A stretch of 43,439 nt of DNA from an uncultured Candidatus Actinomarina sp. (GCA_902610815.1 CACLXG010000006.1:1-43439); one strand, 5' to 3'. Shown: positions 26,168 to 35,928, counted from the stretch's first letter. The notes: generated from the sequence alone by a model not told the origin. Made by a program: numbers and translations.

Positions 26168-27487
26168 TTGAATCAAAGAAATAATCCTAACCAATCAGAC
26201 AGAAGACTTTTAACGGTATCTGACAGAGATATCTTTGTCACTACTCAAAAAGCATTACTAATTGGAATAGTTTTAAAAAATGAAATAAGAGCTGATAAGG
26301 AAGAGTCTCTTAAAGAATTGGTTAATTTAGTAAAAACTGCTGGATCAAGTCCTACAATAATTCAAACTAAAAGAGTTGAAAAAATTGATCCTAAAACTTT
26401 TATTGGAAAAGGTTCAATAAAAGAGCTGGTGGATATCTCAGATGCAAATGATATTGATGTGGTTTTGTTTGATTGCGAATTGACTCCAAATCAACAGAAA
26501 GAATTGCGATCTTTATTTAAGTGTGACGTAGTAGATAGAACTGGTCTTATTCTTGACATATTTGCTCTTCACGCACAGTCAAAAGAAGCTAGTTTACAAG
26601 TTGAGTTAGCTTTATCAATTTATCTAAAGCCACGTTTAGCTGGTTTGGGTAAGACTTTAAATCAGCAAGGCGGTGGTATAGGTACAAGAGGACCAGGAGA
26701 AACAAAACTTGAAACAGACAATAGATTAATTGATCACAGAATTAATAAATTAAAGAGGGAAATTAAAAAAGTTAGCAAACAAAGAGAGGTTCAGTCTAGC
26801 CTTAGAAAGAAAAATAATACACCACTGGTTTCAATTGTTGGTTATACGAATGCTGGAAAATCAACGATGCTTGAAAAAATTACATCATCTAAAACATACG
26901 TAGCTAACGAGTTATTTGCAACAGTTGATTCTTTGCAAAGAGAGTTAAAAATTGATGGAATAAATGAACACATAATACTTTCAGATACGGTGGGTTTTAT
27001 TCAAAATCTTCCAACAACATTAATCGAATCATTTAAATCAACGCTTACTGTTGTTAAAGAAGCAAATCTACTTATTCATGTTGTTGATGCAGCATCTGCA
27101 ATCCCAGAAATGCATATAAGCACCGTGCATGAAGTATTAGACCAGATTGAAGCGAACGTACCTGAAGTATTGGTATTTAATAAGATAGATAGAATTGACA
27201 AGCCTTCTTTAAATTATTTGATGGAAAAATATCCTAATGCAATATTTGTATCGTCAACTAAAGGGACAAACATTGAAAACTTAATTTCTGAAATTACAAC
27301 AAACGTTTTTGGTAATCTAAATGAAGTTTCACTAATAATATCACCTAAGGACTTAGATCAGCTTCACAAGTATTCTTCTATCGTGAGTGTAAAGAATACA
27401 GAGGAAGGATTGGAAGTATTGGTAGAAATTAGAAATTATTACTTAGAAAATTTGCTTCAAAAAGATGTTGTTAAACTTTTATCATGA
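26168..27487 (+). CDS. hflX: ribosome-associated GTPase HflX
   Basis: A 439-residue GTPase that splits stalled ribosomes and helps under stress. The N-terminal HflX domain shows FIGKGSIKEL (78-87), ALSIYLKPRLAGLG, and the signature GGGIGTRGPGETKLETD (168-184). The G domain follows with the P-loop GYTNAGKST (225-233), the DTVGFIQNLPTTL switch region near 268, and NKID near 335. It starts with TTG directly after the stop of the preceding gene, so translation is probably by reinitiation. It overlaps gnd by 4 bases. Length and domain order are standard. Confidence 0.96.
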   Translation: MNQRNNPNQSDRRLLTVSDRDIFVTTQKALLIGIVLKNEIRADKEESLKELVNLVKTAGSSPTIIQTKRVEKIDPKTFIGKGSIKELVDISDANDIDVVLFDCELTPNQQKELRSLFKCDVVDRTGLILDIFALHAQSKEASLQVELALSIYLKPRLAGLGKTLNQQGGGIGTRGPGETKLETDNRLIDHRINKLKREIKKVSKQREVQSSLRKKNNTPLVSIVGYTNAGKSTMLEKITSSKTYVANELFATVDSLQRELKIDGINEHIILSDTVGFIQNLPTTLIESFKSTLTVVKEANLLIHVVDAASAIPEMHISTVHEVLDQIEANVPEVLVFNKIDRIDKPSLNYLMEKYPNAIFVSSTKGTNIENLISEITTNVFGNLNEVSLIISPKDLDQLHKYSSIVSVKNTEEGLEVLVEIRNYYLENLLQKDVVKLLS

Positions 27488-28836
27488 CTGAATCTATTGG
27501 TTTAATTGGCATAGGGGTAATGGGTAGCAATATTGCTCTTAACTTTTCTGAAAAGGGAACTCCTGTACATGTGTTTAATAAATCTGAAGATAAAATTAAT
27601 TCTCTCATAGAGAAAGACTCTCATGGAAACATTTCTGGTTCTACTGACATTCAGAACTTTATAGAATCTTTACCAAAACCAAGAAAAATCCTTATGTTAA
27701 TTCCTTCAGGTAAACCAACATTCGATATGGCAAATAAAGTAATAAACCATCTCGAACCAAACGACATATTGATTGACGGGGGTAATGCATATTATCTTGA
27801 CAGCAACAGACTAGGAGATCTGTGTGCTGAGAAAGAGATAGATTTTATAGGAATGGGTGTTTCGGGAGGAGAAGAGGGTGCAAGAAATGGCCCGGCCTTA
27901 ATGATTGGTTCAGAGAAATCAATTAATGGTGAATTAAAAGATTCTTTATCTTCAATAGCTGCGAGTTATGAAAACTCACCAAGTATTGGGCTTTATAAAG
28001 GTTATGGAACTGGCCATTTTATTAAAATGCTTCATAACGGTATTGAGTATGCTGAAATGCAAATTATTACTGAGGCTTACCATATTTTAAAAAAAGCAAA
28101 CTATACCAATATTGAGATCAGTGGCTTTTTCAAGAAATTTTCCACAAAAAACAGATCTTCATACTTAATTGAAATAACTTCAGAAATTTTATTAAAGAAG
28201 AACGATTCAGGCTATTTAATTGATCAAATAAAATCTAATGCAAATCATAAAGGAACAGGCAAACTAACAGTTGAGACATCACTAAACTATGGTTTTCCAT
28301 TGCCAAGTGTCTTTGAAGCATTCAATGCAAGAGTAGAGAGTAACTATGAAAACTTCTGGTCAAAAAATATTGATGGACGGTTAATAGATATTTCTTCAGA
28401 ATCTTTAAACAACGCAATATACTTTGCAAGACTAGCAACAATGGTTCAAGGTTTACTCTTTATCCAGCATGTGAGTAACAAAGAGCAATTAGATATAGAT
28501 TTGAAAGAAGTCTTACAAAATTGGTCAGCTGGTTGCATTATTAGATCTGACCTTCTAAATGAATTGGATAATGCAGAATTGCTAAACCCTATTACTAAAA
28601 CCTCTTCTATTCAAGATTTATTACAGAATAATCTCAATGATGCAAAAGAAGTAATTAAATCGTGTATTGATAGTGGCATCTCAATTCCTGTTATAAATTC
28701 TTCATACAATTGGTTTGTAGGAACATCAAGTACATTTAATCCCTCTGCTTTAATTCAAGCACAAAGAGATTATTTCGGTGCACATCAAGTGCAATTTAAA
28801 AATTCTGACGAATTTACCCACATGGACTGGGATTGA
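27484..28836 (+). CDS. gnd: 6-phosphogluconate dehydrogenase (decarboxylating)
   Basis: A 450-residue enzyme of the oxidative pentose phosphate pathway that converts 6-phosphogluconate to ribulose-5-phosphate with NADPH and CO2. The dinucleotide fold is GLIGIGVMGSNIALN. The substrate site is seen as IDGGNAYY and GVSGGEEGARNGPALMIGG-like, and the catalytic lysine lies in GHFIKMLHNGIEY. The C-terminal QRDYFGAHQV is diagnostic. It is slightly shorter than the usual 468 residues but complete. It is coupled to hflX by a 4-base overlap. Zwf and Pgl are not in view. Confidence 0.96.
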   Translation: MTESIGLIGIGVMGSNIALNFSEKGTPVHVFNKSEDKINSLIEKDSHGNISGSTDIQNFIESLPKPRKILMLIPSGKPTFDMANKVINHLEPNDILIDGGNAYYLDSNRLGDLCAEKEIDFIGMGVSGGEEGARNGPALMIGSEKSINGELKDSLSSIAASYENSPSIGLYKGYGTGHFIKMLHNGIEYAEMQIITEAYHILKKANYTNIEISGFFKKFSTKNRSSYLIEITSEILLKKNDSGYLIDQIKSNANHKGTGKLTVETSLNYGFPLPSVFEAFNARVESNYENFWSKNIDGRLIDISSESLNNAIYFARLATMVQGLLFIQHVSNKEQLDIDLKEVLQNWSAGCIIRSDLLNELDNAELLNPITKTSSIQDLLQNNLNDAKEVIKSCIDSGISIPVINSSYNWFVGTSSTFNPSALIQAQRDYFGAHQVQFKNSDEFTHMDWD

Positions 28837-28849
28837 TTTAAATTCTTAC

Positions 28850-28855
28850 TAATAT
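28850..28855 (+). promoter_or_regulatory. -10 box of pepN
   Basis: TAATAT lies 6 bases before the pepN ATG at 28862, again a leaderless spacing, in the 25-base gap after gnd. Confidence 0.45.
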
Positions 28856-28861
28856 TTTTAA

Positions 28862-31375
28862 ATGAATGAAAACATTAGGCTACCAAAAATAGCAATACCT
28901 CACAGATACGAAATCAATCTAGATATTCATTTAGAAGAATTTAGCTACGTGGGCAAAGAACTTGTTTTTTTGGAAATAGTTGATGAAACAAAAGAATTAC
29001 AGCTTCACTCATTAGGAATTGATATAGAAAATGCTTTTATAGAAAATGACTCAGGTGAACATATTGAGGCTTCAATTAATTATTTACCTGAAGAAGAGAA
29101 AGTTTCACTTATTTTCGAAGAAAAAGTTACTCAAGGAGATTGGCAACTTTATCTTGATTTCAAGGCGACGATAGTTGATGAATTAAGAGGATTTTACAGG
29201 AGTAGCTTTAAAGACTCAGAAGATAAAGATGTTTGGATTGCGACTACTCAATTCGAACCAACAGCAGCGAGAATGGCATTTCCTTGTTGGGATGAGCCAG
29301 AATTTAAAGCTATATTTTCCATAGCTTTAACCACAGACAGTGATTTGATAAGAATTAGTAATGAAAAAGTGTTGAATGAATCAACTGAAAACAATAGAAC
29401 TACAACTAAGTTTGTTGACTCTATGAGAATGTCGACATACCTAGTGGCTTTTGTTGTTGGTAAATTAGAAGTTTCTAAAATAGGGTCTTCGAAAACAACT
29501 GACGTAGGAATAGTGCATAGGCCAGGTTTTTCTGACCAAACTAATTTTGCTGGCACAGCTGCTATAAAAATTCTGGATTTCTTTGAGGAGTACTATGGGA
29601 TAAATTATCCAGGATCAAAATTAGATCTTATAGCAATACCAGATTTTGCTATGGGTGCAATGGAAAATGTTGGGGCCGTAACTTTTCGTGAAACGCTACT
29701 GCTTATTGATGTAGAAAAAGCAACAAGAGCAGAATTATCAAGGTCTGTTGAAGTCATTGCTCACGAATTGGCTCATATGTGGTTTGGGGACTTGGTAACC
29801 ATGAACTGGTGGGATGGTATTTGGCTGAATGAAGCATTTGCAAGTTTAATGGAAGTTATAGCTTCAGAAGCTACTTACCCCGAGTTTAAATTGTGGAATC
29901 AGATGAACCTAGATAGGTCAAGAGGATTTGGAGTTGACTCTCTAAAGTCTTCAAGGCCAGTTGAGTTCGAAGTAAAAACACCAGAAGAAGCAGAGGAAAT
30001 GTTTGATGTATTAACCTATCAAAAAGGTTCTACCGTACTCAGGATGTTTGAAACATTTATAGGTGAAGAAACTTTCAAGGATGGTGTGAGAAAATATCTT
30101 AAAAAATATGAGTATAAAAATACACACTCTTCTGACCTTTGGAACGAACTTACAAGTGCAAGCTCTTATAACCTTAGTGAAATTCTTCCCACATGGATAA
30201 AACAAGAGGGGTATCCAATTGTAAATATCGAAAAAAAAGGTTCCAGTTTTAAAATATCTCAAAAGAAATACTTGATTGATGGAAGCACCGACAACTCTCT
30301 TTGGAGCGTGCCGTTGAATATTAGATACTTGGATAACGATAAAGTTAATAAGTTGGTTATGGATTCTGATTCAATGATGATTGAAAATGATGGTGCAATT
30401 CCTTTTATAAATAATGGTGGTTGGTCATTTTTCCACTCATCATATAGTGAAGATATCTTTGAAGAAATATTATCAAATTTTGAAAAACTTGACTTAAATG
30501 AAAAATACAGAATTTTAGAAGATTCTTGGATGGCATTGCGAATAGGTGAGTTAAATCTATCACTTTTTATCAAACTTTTAAACTTATACACCGGCGAAAA
30601 AGATGTCAATATTTGGTCATTAATTAGCAGCATCTTTTCTACCTTTGCAAAAATTGGAGAAAATGATAGTTTTAAAAATTATGTAAAAGACTTCAGCTAT
30701 CCATTAATAGAAACTTTAGGAAAAGAGTATCAAGATAAATTCGATCAAGAAGAATCCCAGTTAAGATCCTTGCTGTGTGGCACTTATGCAAAGATAACTG
30801 AAGATTCAAAATTTATTGAATTTTTTGCAAATCAATTTATTTCAAATGAATATGAAAAATACGCTGATGGAAATTACTTTAATTTAGTGTTGTCAATTTC
30901 TGGAATGAATCAAGAGTGTTCCTCAGAAATATATATTGAAAAGTTTAAAAATTCGTCATCACCACAAATAGAAGCAAGATACAGAGGGGTCATCGGTACA
31001 TTAAGTAACCCTGATACTCCAAAAAATGTAATTGGAGCAATTTTGGATCAAACAATCAGAGGAGCGGATGCACCTTATATAATCGCTACTTTACTTTCAA
31101 ATAGTAAGAATGCTTCTATTGGGTTTATAGAAATAAAAAATAATTGGAGTGCCTTGCTTGAATTAATGCCTGGATGGACAGCATCACGAATACTTGATTC
31201 TTTGCCATCAATATATGACGAGTTACTGAGTGAAGAAATTAAATCTTTTGTTAATGAAAATCCACTTCCATCAGCCGAAAAAATAACAAAGCAAAATATT
31301 GAGCGAATGAATGCGAATATAAAATTTAAAAACACAATAAAGGATGAGTTTATTAATACTAAATTTGAACTGTAA
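28862..31375 (+). CDS. pepN: aminopeptidase N (M1 family)
   Basis: An 837-residue M1 metallopeptidase that removes N-terminal amino acids from peptides. The exopeptidase motif GAMENVGAVTF and the zinc motif HELAHMWFG are clear; the third zinc ligand is the glutamate in WLNEAFASLM. A substrate-binding YQKGSTVLRMFE segment follows, and a long helical ERAP1-like C-terminal domain makes up the last 350 residues. No signal peptide is visible, so it acts in the cytoplasm, probably at the end of peptide degradation. Actinobacterial PepN is of similar length. Confidence 0.96.
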   Translation: MNENIRLPKIAIPHRYEINLDIHLEEFSYVGKELVFLEIVDETKELQLHSLGIDIENAFIENDSGEHIEASINYLPEEEKVSLIFEEKVTQGDWQLYLDFKATIVDELRGFYRSSFKDSEDKDVWIATTQFEPTAARMAFPCWDEPEFKAIFSIALTTDSDLIRISNEKVLNESTENNRTTTKFVDSMRMSTYLVAFVVGKLEVSKIGSSKTTDVGIVHRPGFSDQTNFAGTAAIKILDFFEEYYGINYPGSKLDLIAIPDFAMGAMENVGAVTFRETLLLIDVEKATRAELSRSVEVIAHELAHMWFGDLVTMNWWDGIWLNEAFASLMEVIASEATYPEFKLWNQMNLDRSRGFGVDSLKSSRPVEFEVKTPEEAEEMFDVLTYQKGSTVLRMFETFIGEETFKDGVRKYLKKYEYKNTHSSDLWNELTSASSYNLSEILPTWIKQEGYPIVNIEKKGSSFKISQKKYLIDGSTDNSLWSVPLNIRYLDNDKVNKLVMDSDSMMIENDGAIPFINNGGWSFFHSSYSEDIFEEILSNFEKLDLNEKYRILEDSWMALRIGELNLSLFIKLLNLYTGEKDVNIWSLISSIFSTFAKIGENDSFKNYVKDFSYPLIETLGKEYQDKFDQEESQLRSLLCGTYAKITEDSKFIEFFANQFISNEYEKYADGNYFNLVLSISGMNQECSSEIYIEKFKNSSSPQIEARYRGVIGTLSNPDTPKNVIGAILDQTIRGADAPYIIATLLSNSKNASIGFIEIKNNWSALLELMPGWTASRILDSLPSIYDELLSEEIKSFVNENPLPSAEKITKQNIERMNANIKFKNTIKDEFINTKFEL

Positions 31376-31380
31376 GGAGA
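31375..31380 (+). promoter_or_regulatory. Shine-Dalgarno site of the LLM oxidoreductase gene
   Basis: AGGAGA lies 6 bases before the ATG at 31387, just after the pepN stop. It is the best ribosome binding site in the window, as expected for a gene translated inside an operon. Confidence 0.6.
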
Positions 31381-31386
31381 ATAAAT

Positions 31387-32202
31387 ATGAAACCAAGAAT
31401 AGCTGTATTTTTACAACCACAACATGCTGAGTATGATCAAATAAGGGCTGCTGCAATCGAGTCTGAAAAAATAGGTGCAGATGTAATTTACAATTGGGAT
31501 CATTTTTACCCCTTATACAAAGAAGATGGAACCCAGTGGGCCGAAGGAGAAAGACGTGAAGGTAAACATTTTGAATGCTGGACAATGCTTTCAAGTTGGG
31601 CGGAGGTAACTAATTCTGTCGAGATAGGTCCTTTAGTAACATGTAACTCGTATAGAAATCCAGAACTACTTGCTGATATGGCTAGAACTGTTGACCATAT
31701 ATCAGATGGTAGATTAATTTTTGGAATAGGTTCAGGCTGGTTCGAACAAGACTATGAAGAGTATGGTTATGAATTTGGCACTGCAATATGGAGGTTAAAG
31801 GAATTAGAAAAATCACTCGAAAGAATTGTAAACAGAATGGGGAAACTCGATCCTCAACCTAAACGAAAAATCCCTATTCTAATCGGTGGTGGTGGAGAAA
31901 AAGTTACTTTAAGATTAGTGGCTCAGTATGCAGATATATGGCATGGATTTGCAACAAAAACTGAAGAAAGAAGTGGGATTGAAACAGTCGCACACAAAAA
32001 TAATGTACTTAATGACTGGTGTGACAAAGTAGGAAGAGATCCAAATGAAATCAAAAGATCAATTGGAATTGATATAAAAAGAATAGATTTGGCAGATGAT
32101 TTGCTAGAAGCTGGTGCAACTGAAGTTACGCTTGCTGTGAATGGACCAGGATACGACCTCACACAAGTAAAAGAGTGGATTGCATGGAGAGATTCTAAAT
32201 AG
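31387..32202 (+). CDS. LLM-class (F420-type) flavin-dependent oxidoreductase
   Basis: A 271-residue TIM-barrel oxidoreductase of the luciferase-like family. The start RIAVFLQPQHAEYDQIRAAA, the NWDHFYPL segment, TCNSYRNPELLADMARTVD, and the SDGRLIFGIGSGW motif are typical of actinobacterial members that use the deazaflavin F420. A later ILIGGGGEKVTLRLVAQYAD block fits. The reaction is unknown; these enzymes reduce or oxidise diverse substrates. No F420 biosynthesis gene is present, so the F420 use is an inference from the subfamily. Confidence 0.88.
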   Translation: MKPRIAVFLQPQHAEYDQIRAAAIESEKIGADVIYNWDHFYPLYKEDGTQWAEGERREGKHFECWTMLSSWAEVTNSVEIGPLVTCNSYRNPELLADMARTVDHISDGRLIFGIGSGWFEQDYEEYGYEFGTAIWRLKELEKSLERIVNRMGKLDPQPKRKIPILIGGGGEKVTLRLVAQYADIWHGFATKTEERSGIETVAHKNNVLNDWCDKVGRDPNEIKRSIGIDIKRIDLADDLLEAGATEVTLAVNGPGYDLTQVKEWIAWRDSK

Positions 32203-32214
32203 AAAATTGAAATC

Positions 32215-33138
32215 ATGGAAATAGTCATTCTTCTTGCTGGATTTTCGATTGGATTAGTCTTACTGGTAAAGGGAGCTGATGAAATGGTTAGCTCTGCAGT
32301 CCAAATAGCTTTAAAATTCAAACTTCCGAGTTCGATTATTGGTGCAACATTTATTGGGTTTGGCACTTCTGCTCCTGAACTTTTTGCAAGCACTGGGGCT
32401 GCGCTGAAGGGTGACCTAGATCTTGGTATTGGCAATATAGTAGGTTCCAATATTGCTAATTCTTTACTTGTAGTAGCTGTCTTATATTTAGCATTGCCTA
32501 AAGATTTTTCGCAAAAAATAAAATTAAATCAAATCAGTCCAGTATGGATGGCAATACTTACAACAGTTTTTGTTTCTACTTATGTGCTTACCAATGAGTT
32601 TCCTTTTTTACTTGGAGCAGTTTTACTAATTTTTGTGATCTATGTCATTTATAAAATGATCAGTACTGAGAGTGTCGATGAAGGAGAGATACTTGGGGAA
32701 GAAAAAAGTTACATTTGGTTAAGAGGTGGATTATCACTTCTTGCAACTCTCTACGGTAGCCAATTAGTTGTAGACAATGCTGTTAAAATTGCTGAACTAT
32801 TTGGAGTGTCTTCATTAATTATTGGATCAACAATTATTGCAATCGGCACTAGCCTGCCAGAGGTTGCTGGAACAATTTCAGCAGCAAAGATGCGTAAACC
32901 CGATATAGTATTTGGAAATATTTTTGGTTCAAATTTATTTAATATCGGACTTGTCGGAGCAACTGCAATAATGATAAGTCCTGGTGAAATTAGCTCTGTA
33001 ATTGATTATCAGCTTTTTATTATGTATTTTGTTTCTTTTATTGTAATTTTTCTTTCAAGAAATCTAATAAAAAGAAATTCCCTACTCGGATATTTATTTA
33101 TTGTCGCCTATATTCTGTTTCTTGTTAGTTTGTTTTAA
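32215..33138 (+). CDS. calcium/sodium antiporter (CaCA family, YrbG-like)
   Basis: A 307-residue membrane protein with about ten helices in two inverted halves. Each half carries an alpha-repeat with the ion-binding glutamate: GFGTSAPELFA near residues 48-58 and AIGTSLPEVAGT near 219-230. The asparagine-rich GNIVGSNIANSLL and GNIFGSNLFNIGLVG segments match as well. It exports Ca2+ (or exchanges other cations) against Na+ or H+. It follows the LLM gene by 12 bases and converges with the lgt-like gene, overlapping by 14 bases. Confidence 0.94.
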   Translation: MEIVILLAGFSIGLVLLVKGADEMVSSAVQIALKFKLPSSIIGATFIGFGTSAPELFASTGAALKGDLDLGIGNIVGSNIANSLLVVAVLYLALPKDFSQKIKLNQISPVWMAILTTVFVSTYVLTNEFPFLLGAVLLIFVIYVIYKMISTESVDEGEILGEEKSYIWLRGGLSLLATLYGSQLVVDNAVKIAELFGVSSLIIGSTIIAIGTSLPEVAGTISAAKMRKPDIVFGNIFGSNLFNIGLVGATAIMISPGEISSVIDYQLFIMYFVSFIVIFLSRNLIKRNSLLGYLFIVAYILFLVSLF

Positions 33139-33958
33139 AATCTTTATTTCTTAAAAATATAAGTAATCCAATTATTGCCAACATCAATCCGCCAATTTGA
33201 TTCCAAGTAAAACTTCCAATTGTTGAATCACCCATTCCAAATCTTAATGTATCAAGAACAGCTCTTTGAGACCCATACCATACAGCCCAAAGCCCAATCC
33301 AAGAACCTCTACCAAAAGTAAAACGAGACTGAAGATTTCTAAAAATATAAAAGATCAGCAATGCAAGGAGTAAATCGTACATGGCTACGTGGTGATAAGT
33401 TCCACATGTTGTCAGAGGTTCAAAGCACTCAAGGGAATTATGTTGAGGTGCAACATCATAACCTGGTTTAATTTCATAACCAAGGAAGAAATCTGTTGCC
33501 CTTCCCAAATGCTCTACAATTGCTAAATCCCCAATTCTTCCAATAACTGTTCCCAGTATTAATCCTGTGGCAGCATAATCTCCATACTGTTTGAAGTCTT
33601 GTTTGTTGAAAACTGAAATTTTCAAGTAGGCAGCAATTATTCCACCAGCCATCCCGCCCATAATTGAATAGCTTCCTGCAAGAGTGAAGATGTCATCAAA
33701 TCCATAATTTGGGTTAGCATACCATTGAGCTGGAATTGTAAAAAATCTAGCCCCTAGGATTGCACCAAAAATAGCCCAAGTAAGTGCTTCGGAAAATAAT
33801 TCACTGTCAGCACCATCCTCTTCTGATAATTTTAAGGCATGATTAGCACCAAAATAAAAACCTATAGCAGCAAAAACACCATGCAAAGAAAGTGAAATTG
33901 GACCAACTTGAGTTATTGGTATTGGCGGATAAGTAATCGAAAATAGTAGTTCTTGCAT
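33125..33958 (-). CDS. lgt: prolipoprotein diacylglyceryl transferase homologue, divergent
   Basis: A 277-residue membrane protein with about seven helices that resembles Lgt, which attaches diacylglycerol to the lipobox cysteine. The start SLSLHGVFAAIGFYFG, the MGGMAGG turn, the GRIGDLAIVEHLG segment and the C-terminal YGSQRAVLDTLR match the fold. Several hallmark positions differ from E. coli Lgt as I know it: the histidine before GG is methionine (IMGG), and GRIGN is GRIGD. The essential arginine of GRIG and the C-terminal arginines are kept. It lies 2 bases after ctaB. It may be a working enzyme of a divergent branch or a paralogue with another substrate. Confidence 0.8.
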   Translation of the reverse strand: MQELLFSITYPPIPITQVGPISLSLHGVFAAIGFYFGANHALKLSEEDGADSELFSEALTWAIFGAILGARFFTIPAQWYANPNYGFDDIFTLAGSYSIMGGMAGGIIAAYLKISVFNKQDFKQYGDYAATGLILGTVIGRIGDLAIVEHLGRATDFFLGYEIKPGYDVAPQHNSLECFEPLTTCGTYHHVAMYDLLLALLIFYIFRNLQSRFTFGRGSWIGLWAVWYGSQRAVLDTLRFGMGDSTIGSFTWNQIGGLMLAIIGLLIFLRNKDFKTN

Positions 33959-33960
33959 AT

Positions 33961-34842
33961 TTAGATACTACTCAAAGTTATGAATATATCTGCGACCATA
34001 GATAGAAAAATTACGGCAAGATATGTATTTGAAAATACAAAATATGAAATTGCTTTAATTTGCTTTCTATAAAGCTGGTATGACTTATACATCAAATACA
34101 ATCCAAAAATTAATGACAGTAAAAGATATACCATTCCTAGTTGAAGAATTGGGGCAAGCAATAGTGAAGTCAATACCGTTGCGCATGAATATATTCCAAT
34201 AAATATTGATGTTCTTTTGTATGATTCTTGAGTTGGCAACATGGGAAAGTTTGCATCTTTATAATCATTTAACTTATCAATTGATAAAGCCCAAAAATGA
34301 GCTGGAGTCCAAAGAAAAACTAATAAAAACAAGAGCCACGAACCTGTATCTAAATTTGTACCAGTAGCAGACCACCCTATTAGAACTGGGGCTGCGCCCG
34401 CAGCTCCTCCTATGACTATATTTTGATTTGTTCTTGGCTTTAAAACAAGAGTGTATATAAATGAGTAAAAAATATTTGCGGAAAGAGCAATAAATGCAGC
34501 AAGTTCTGTTGTTTGGGTGTACAAAACTAGAAATCCTAGAAACCCAAGGGAAATTGAATAAACATAGGCACTTTTTTTATTAATCTCTCCAGTTACAAGA
34601 GGTCTGTTTGCTGTTCTCTCCATAAGTCTGTCAGTTTCAATTTCAAATATTTGGTTTAGAACATTTGCGCTTACTGCCAGTAACGTTCCACCTAATAAAG
34701 TGAATATTATTAATTCAAGAGGTGGGAATCCATATATAGATACAATCATTGAAGGAACTGTTGTAATTAATAGAAGCTCAACAATTCTTAATTTTGAAAG
34801 CCTTATAAATTTTGATATGTTTTTTTTGCTAACAGTATCCAT
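33961..34842 (-). CDS. ctaB: protoheme IX farnesyltransferase (heme O synthase)
   Basis: A 293-residue UbiA-superfamily prenyltransferase that adds farnesyl to heme B, making heme O for CtaA. The two aspartate-rich motifs are present: NQIFEIETDRLMERTANRPL, with the DxxMxRTxxRP pattern, and a second one in DKLNDYKDANFPMLP. Around nine hydrophobic helices span the protein. It diverges from ctaC, with a TACTAT box 6 bases before its ATG. This is the standard neighbourhood for cytochrome oxidase assembly. Confidence 0.96.
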   Translation of the reverse strand: MDTVSKKNISKFIRLSKLRIVELLLITTVPSMIVSIYGFPPLELIIFTLLGGTLLAVSANVLNQIFEIETDRLMERTANRPLVTGEINKKSAYVYSISLGFLGFLVLYTQTTELAAFIALSANIFYSFIYTLVLKPRTNQNIVIGGAAGAAPVLIGWSATGTNLDTGSWLLFLLVFLWTPAHFWALSIDKLNDYKDANFPMLPTQESYKRTSIFIGIYSCATVLTSLLLAPILQLGMVYLLLSLIFGLYLMYKSYQLYRKQIKAISYFVFSNTYLAVIFLSMVADIFITLSSI

Positions 34843-34848
34843 AACGAC

Positions 34849-34854
34849 ATAGTA
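34849..34854 (-). promoter_or_regulatory. -10 box of ctaB
   Basis: TACTAT on the reverse strand, 6 bases before the ctaB ATG at 34842. This spacing suggests a leaderless transcript. Confidence 0.4.
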
Positions 34855-34902
34855 CTTATGATTACACTATATACTGTTTCAACGCTATTCTTAATTATTG
34901 TT

Positions 34903-34908
34903 GATAAT
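34903..34908 (+). promoter_or_regulatory. -10 box of the ctaCDEFG operon
   Basis: GATAAT lies 6 bases before the ATG at 34915. It supports that start over the upstream in-frame ATG at 34858, which lies between the ctaB promoter and this box. Confidence 0.45.
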
Positions 34909-34914
34909 ATAAAT

Positions 34915-35928
34915 ATGCTTGTGAAAAACATTTTTAAGTTAAAGAATTTAAGATTTTTGGCTTTGATATTTTTATATGCTTGTATCGAAAATGCACCTTT
35001 AGACTCTTTAAGTCCTGAAGGCCCTTATGCAAGATCAATAGATGAATTATTTTGGTTAACTTTTTGGATAGCTGTAGTAATTTTTTTAATTGTCCAAGGT
35101 GCATTGCTTTTCTCAGTTTTTGTTTTTAAAGAAAAGCCAGATAGCCCTGAACCAAAACAGATACATGGAAACACTAAATTAGAAATTCTTTGGACAGTTA
35201 TTCCGGTTATTATTTTGGCAGTTATTGCAGTGCCCACCGTTAGAACAATTTTTGATTTAGCAAACGAACCTGAAGACGCTCTAAAAATTGAAGTAATTGG
35301 TCACCAATGGTGGTTCGAATATAAATATCCAGACTATGACATAACCACTGCAAACGTATTGGTTATTCCAGCCGACAAACCTATAAGGCTTGAAATGTGG
35401 TCTAATGATGTACTTCATAATTATTGGGTTCCAAAATTAAATGGAAAAAGATATCTTGTTCCCGGACAAACTACATATCTAAATTTACATGCTGATTCTC
35501 CGGATGAATTTTGGGCACAGTGCGGTGAGTATTGTGGTTTAAGCCACTCTAAAATGCGTGGTCGTGTACTTTCGCTTTCAGAATCTGATTTTGAAACATG
35601 GGTAAAAAATCAACAACAAAATGCTAATAAGCTTGAAGGTAATTCTTTAGCAGCTGAGGGTCAACAAGTTTATCTAAATGCTGGATGTACACAATGTCAT
35701 GTGATTGATGGTGTTTGGGATGTGCAGGGAGATAGAATAGCTCCAAATTTAACACACTTTGCTAATAGAAATGTTTTCGCTGGGGCAGCACTTTACAACA
35801 CTGAAGAAAATCTTAGCAAATGGCTTGCAAATCCTGCTGAAATAAAACCGGGTACATTTATGCCTAATCTAGAATTGACTGAAGTAGAAATAAATGCTTT
35901 AATTGCGTATTTAGGAACACTGAAATGA
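34915..35928 (+). CDS. ctaC: cytochrome c oxidase subunit II with fused cytochrome c domain (caa3 type)
   Basis: A 337-residue lipoprotein subunit. A signal peptide ends in the lipobox LYAC at cysteine 23, followed by two membrane helices and the cupredoxin domain. The CuA site is CGEYCGLSHSKM, with an earlier histidine ligand in VLHNYW. A C-terminal cytochrome c domain has CTQCH and a later methionine in PGTFMPNL. This makes the enzyme a caa3-type oxidase that takes electrons from cytochrome c or through the fused domain. The upstream ATG at 34858 adds an unlikely hydrophobic prefix, so I chose 34915. It overlaps ctaD by 4 bases. Confidence 0.95.
   Translation: MLVKNIFKLKNLRFLALIFLYACIENAPLDSLSPEGPYARSIDELFWLTFWIAVVIFLIVQGALLFSVFVFKEKPDSPEPKQIHGNTKLEILWTVIPVIILAVIAVPTVRTIFDLANEPEDALKIEVIGHQWWFEYKYPDYDITTANVLVIPADKPIRLEMWSNDVLHNYWVPKLNGKRYLVPGQTTYLNLHADSPDEFWAQCGEYCGLSHSKMRGRVLSLSESDFETWVKNQQQNANKLEGNSLAAEGQQVYLNAGCTQCHVIDGVWDVQGDRIAPNLTHFANRNVFAGAALYNTEENLSKWLANPAEIKPGTFMPNLELTEVEINALIAYLGTLK

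Noticed and set aside
34858-34914. Upstream ATG for ctaC
   Set aside because: The start at 34915 gives a compact lipoprotein signal peptide and follows a -10 box at the right distance.
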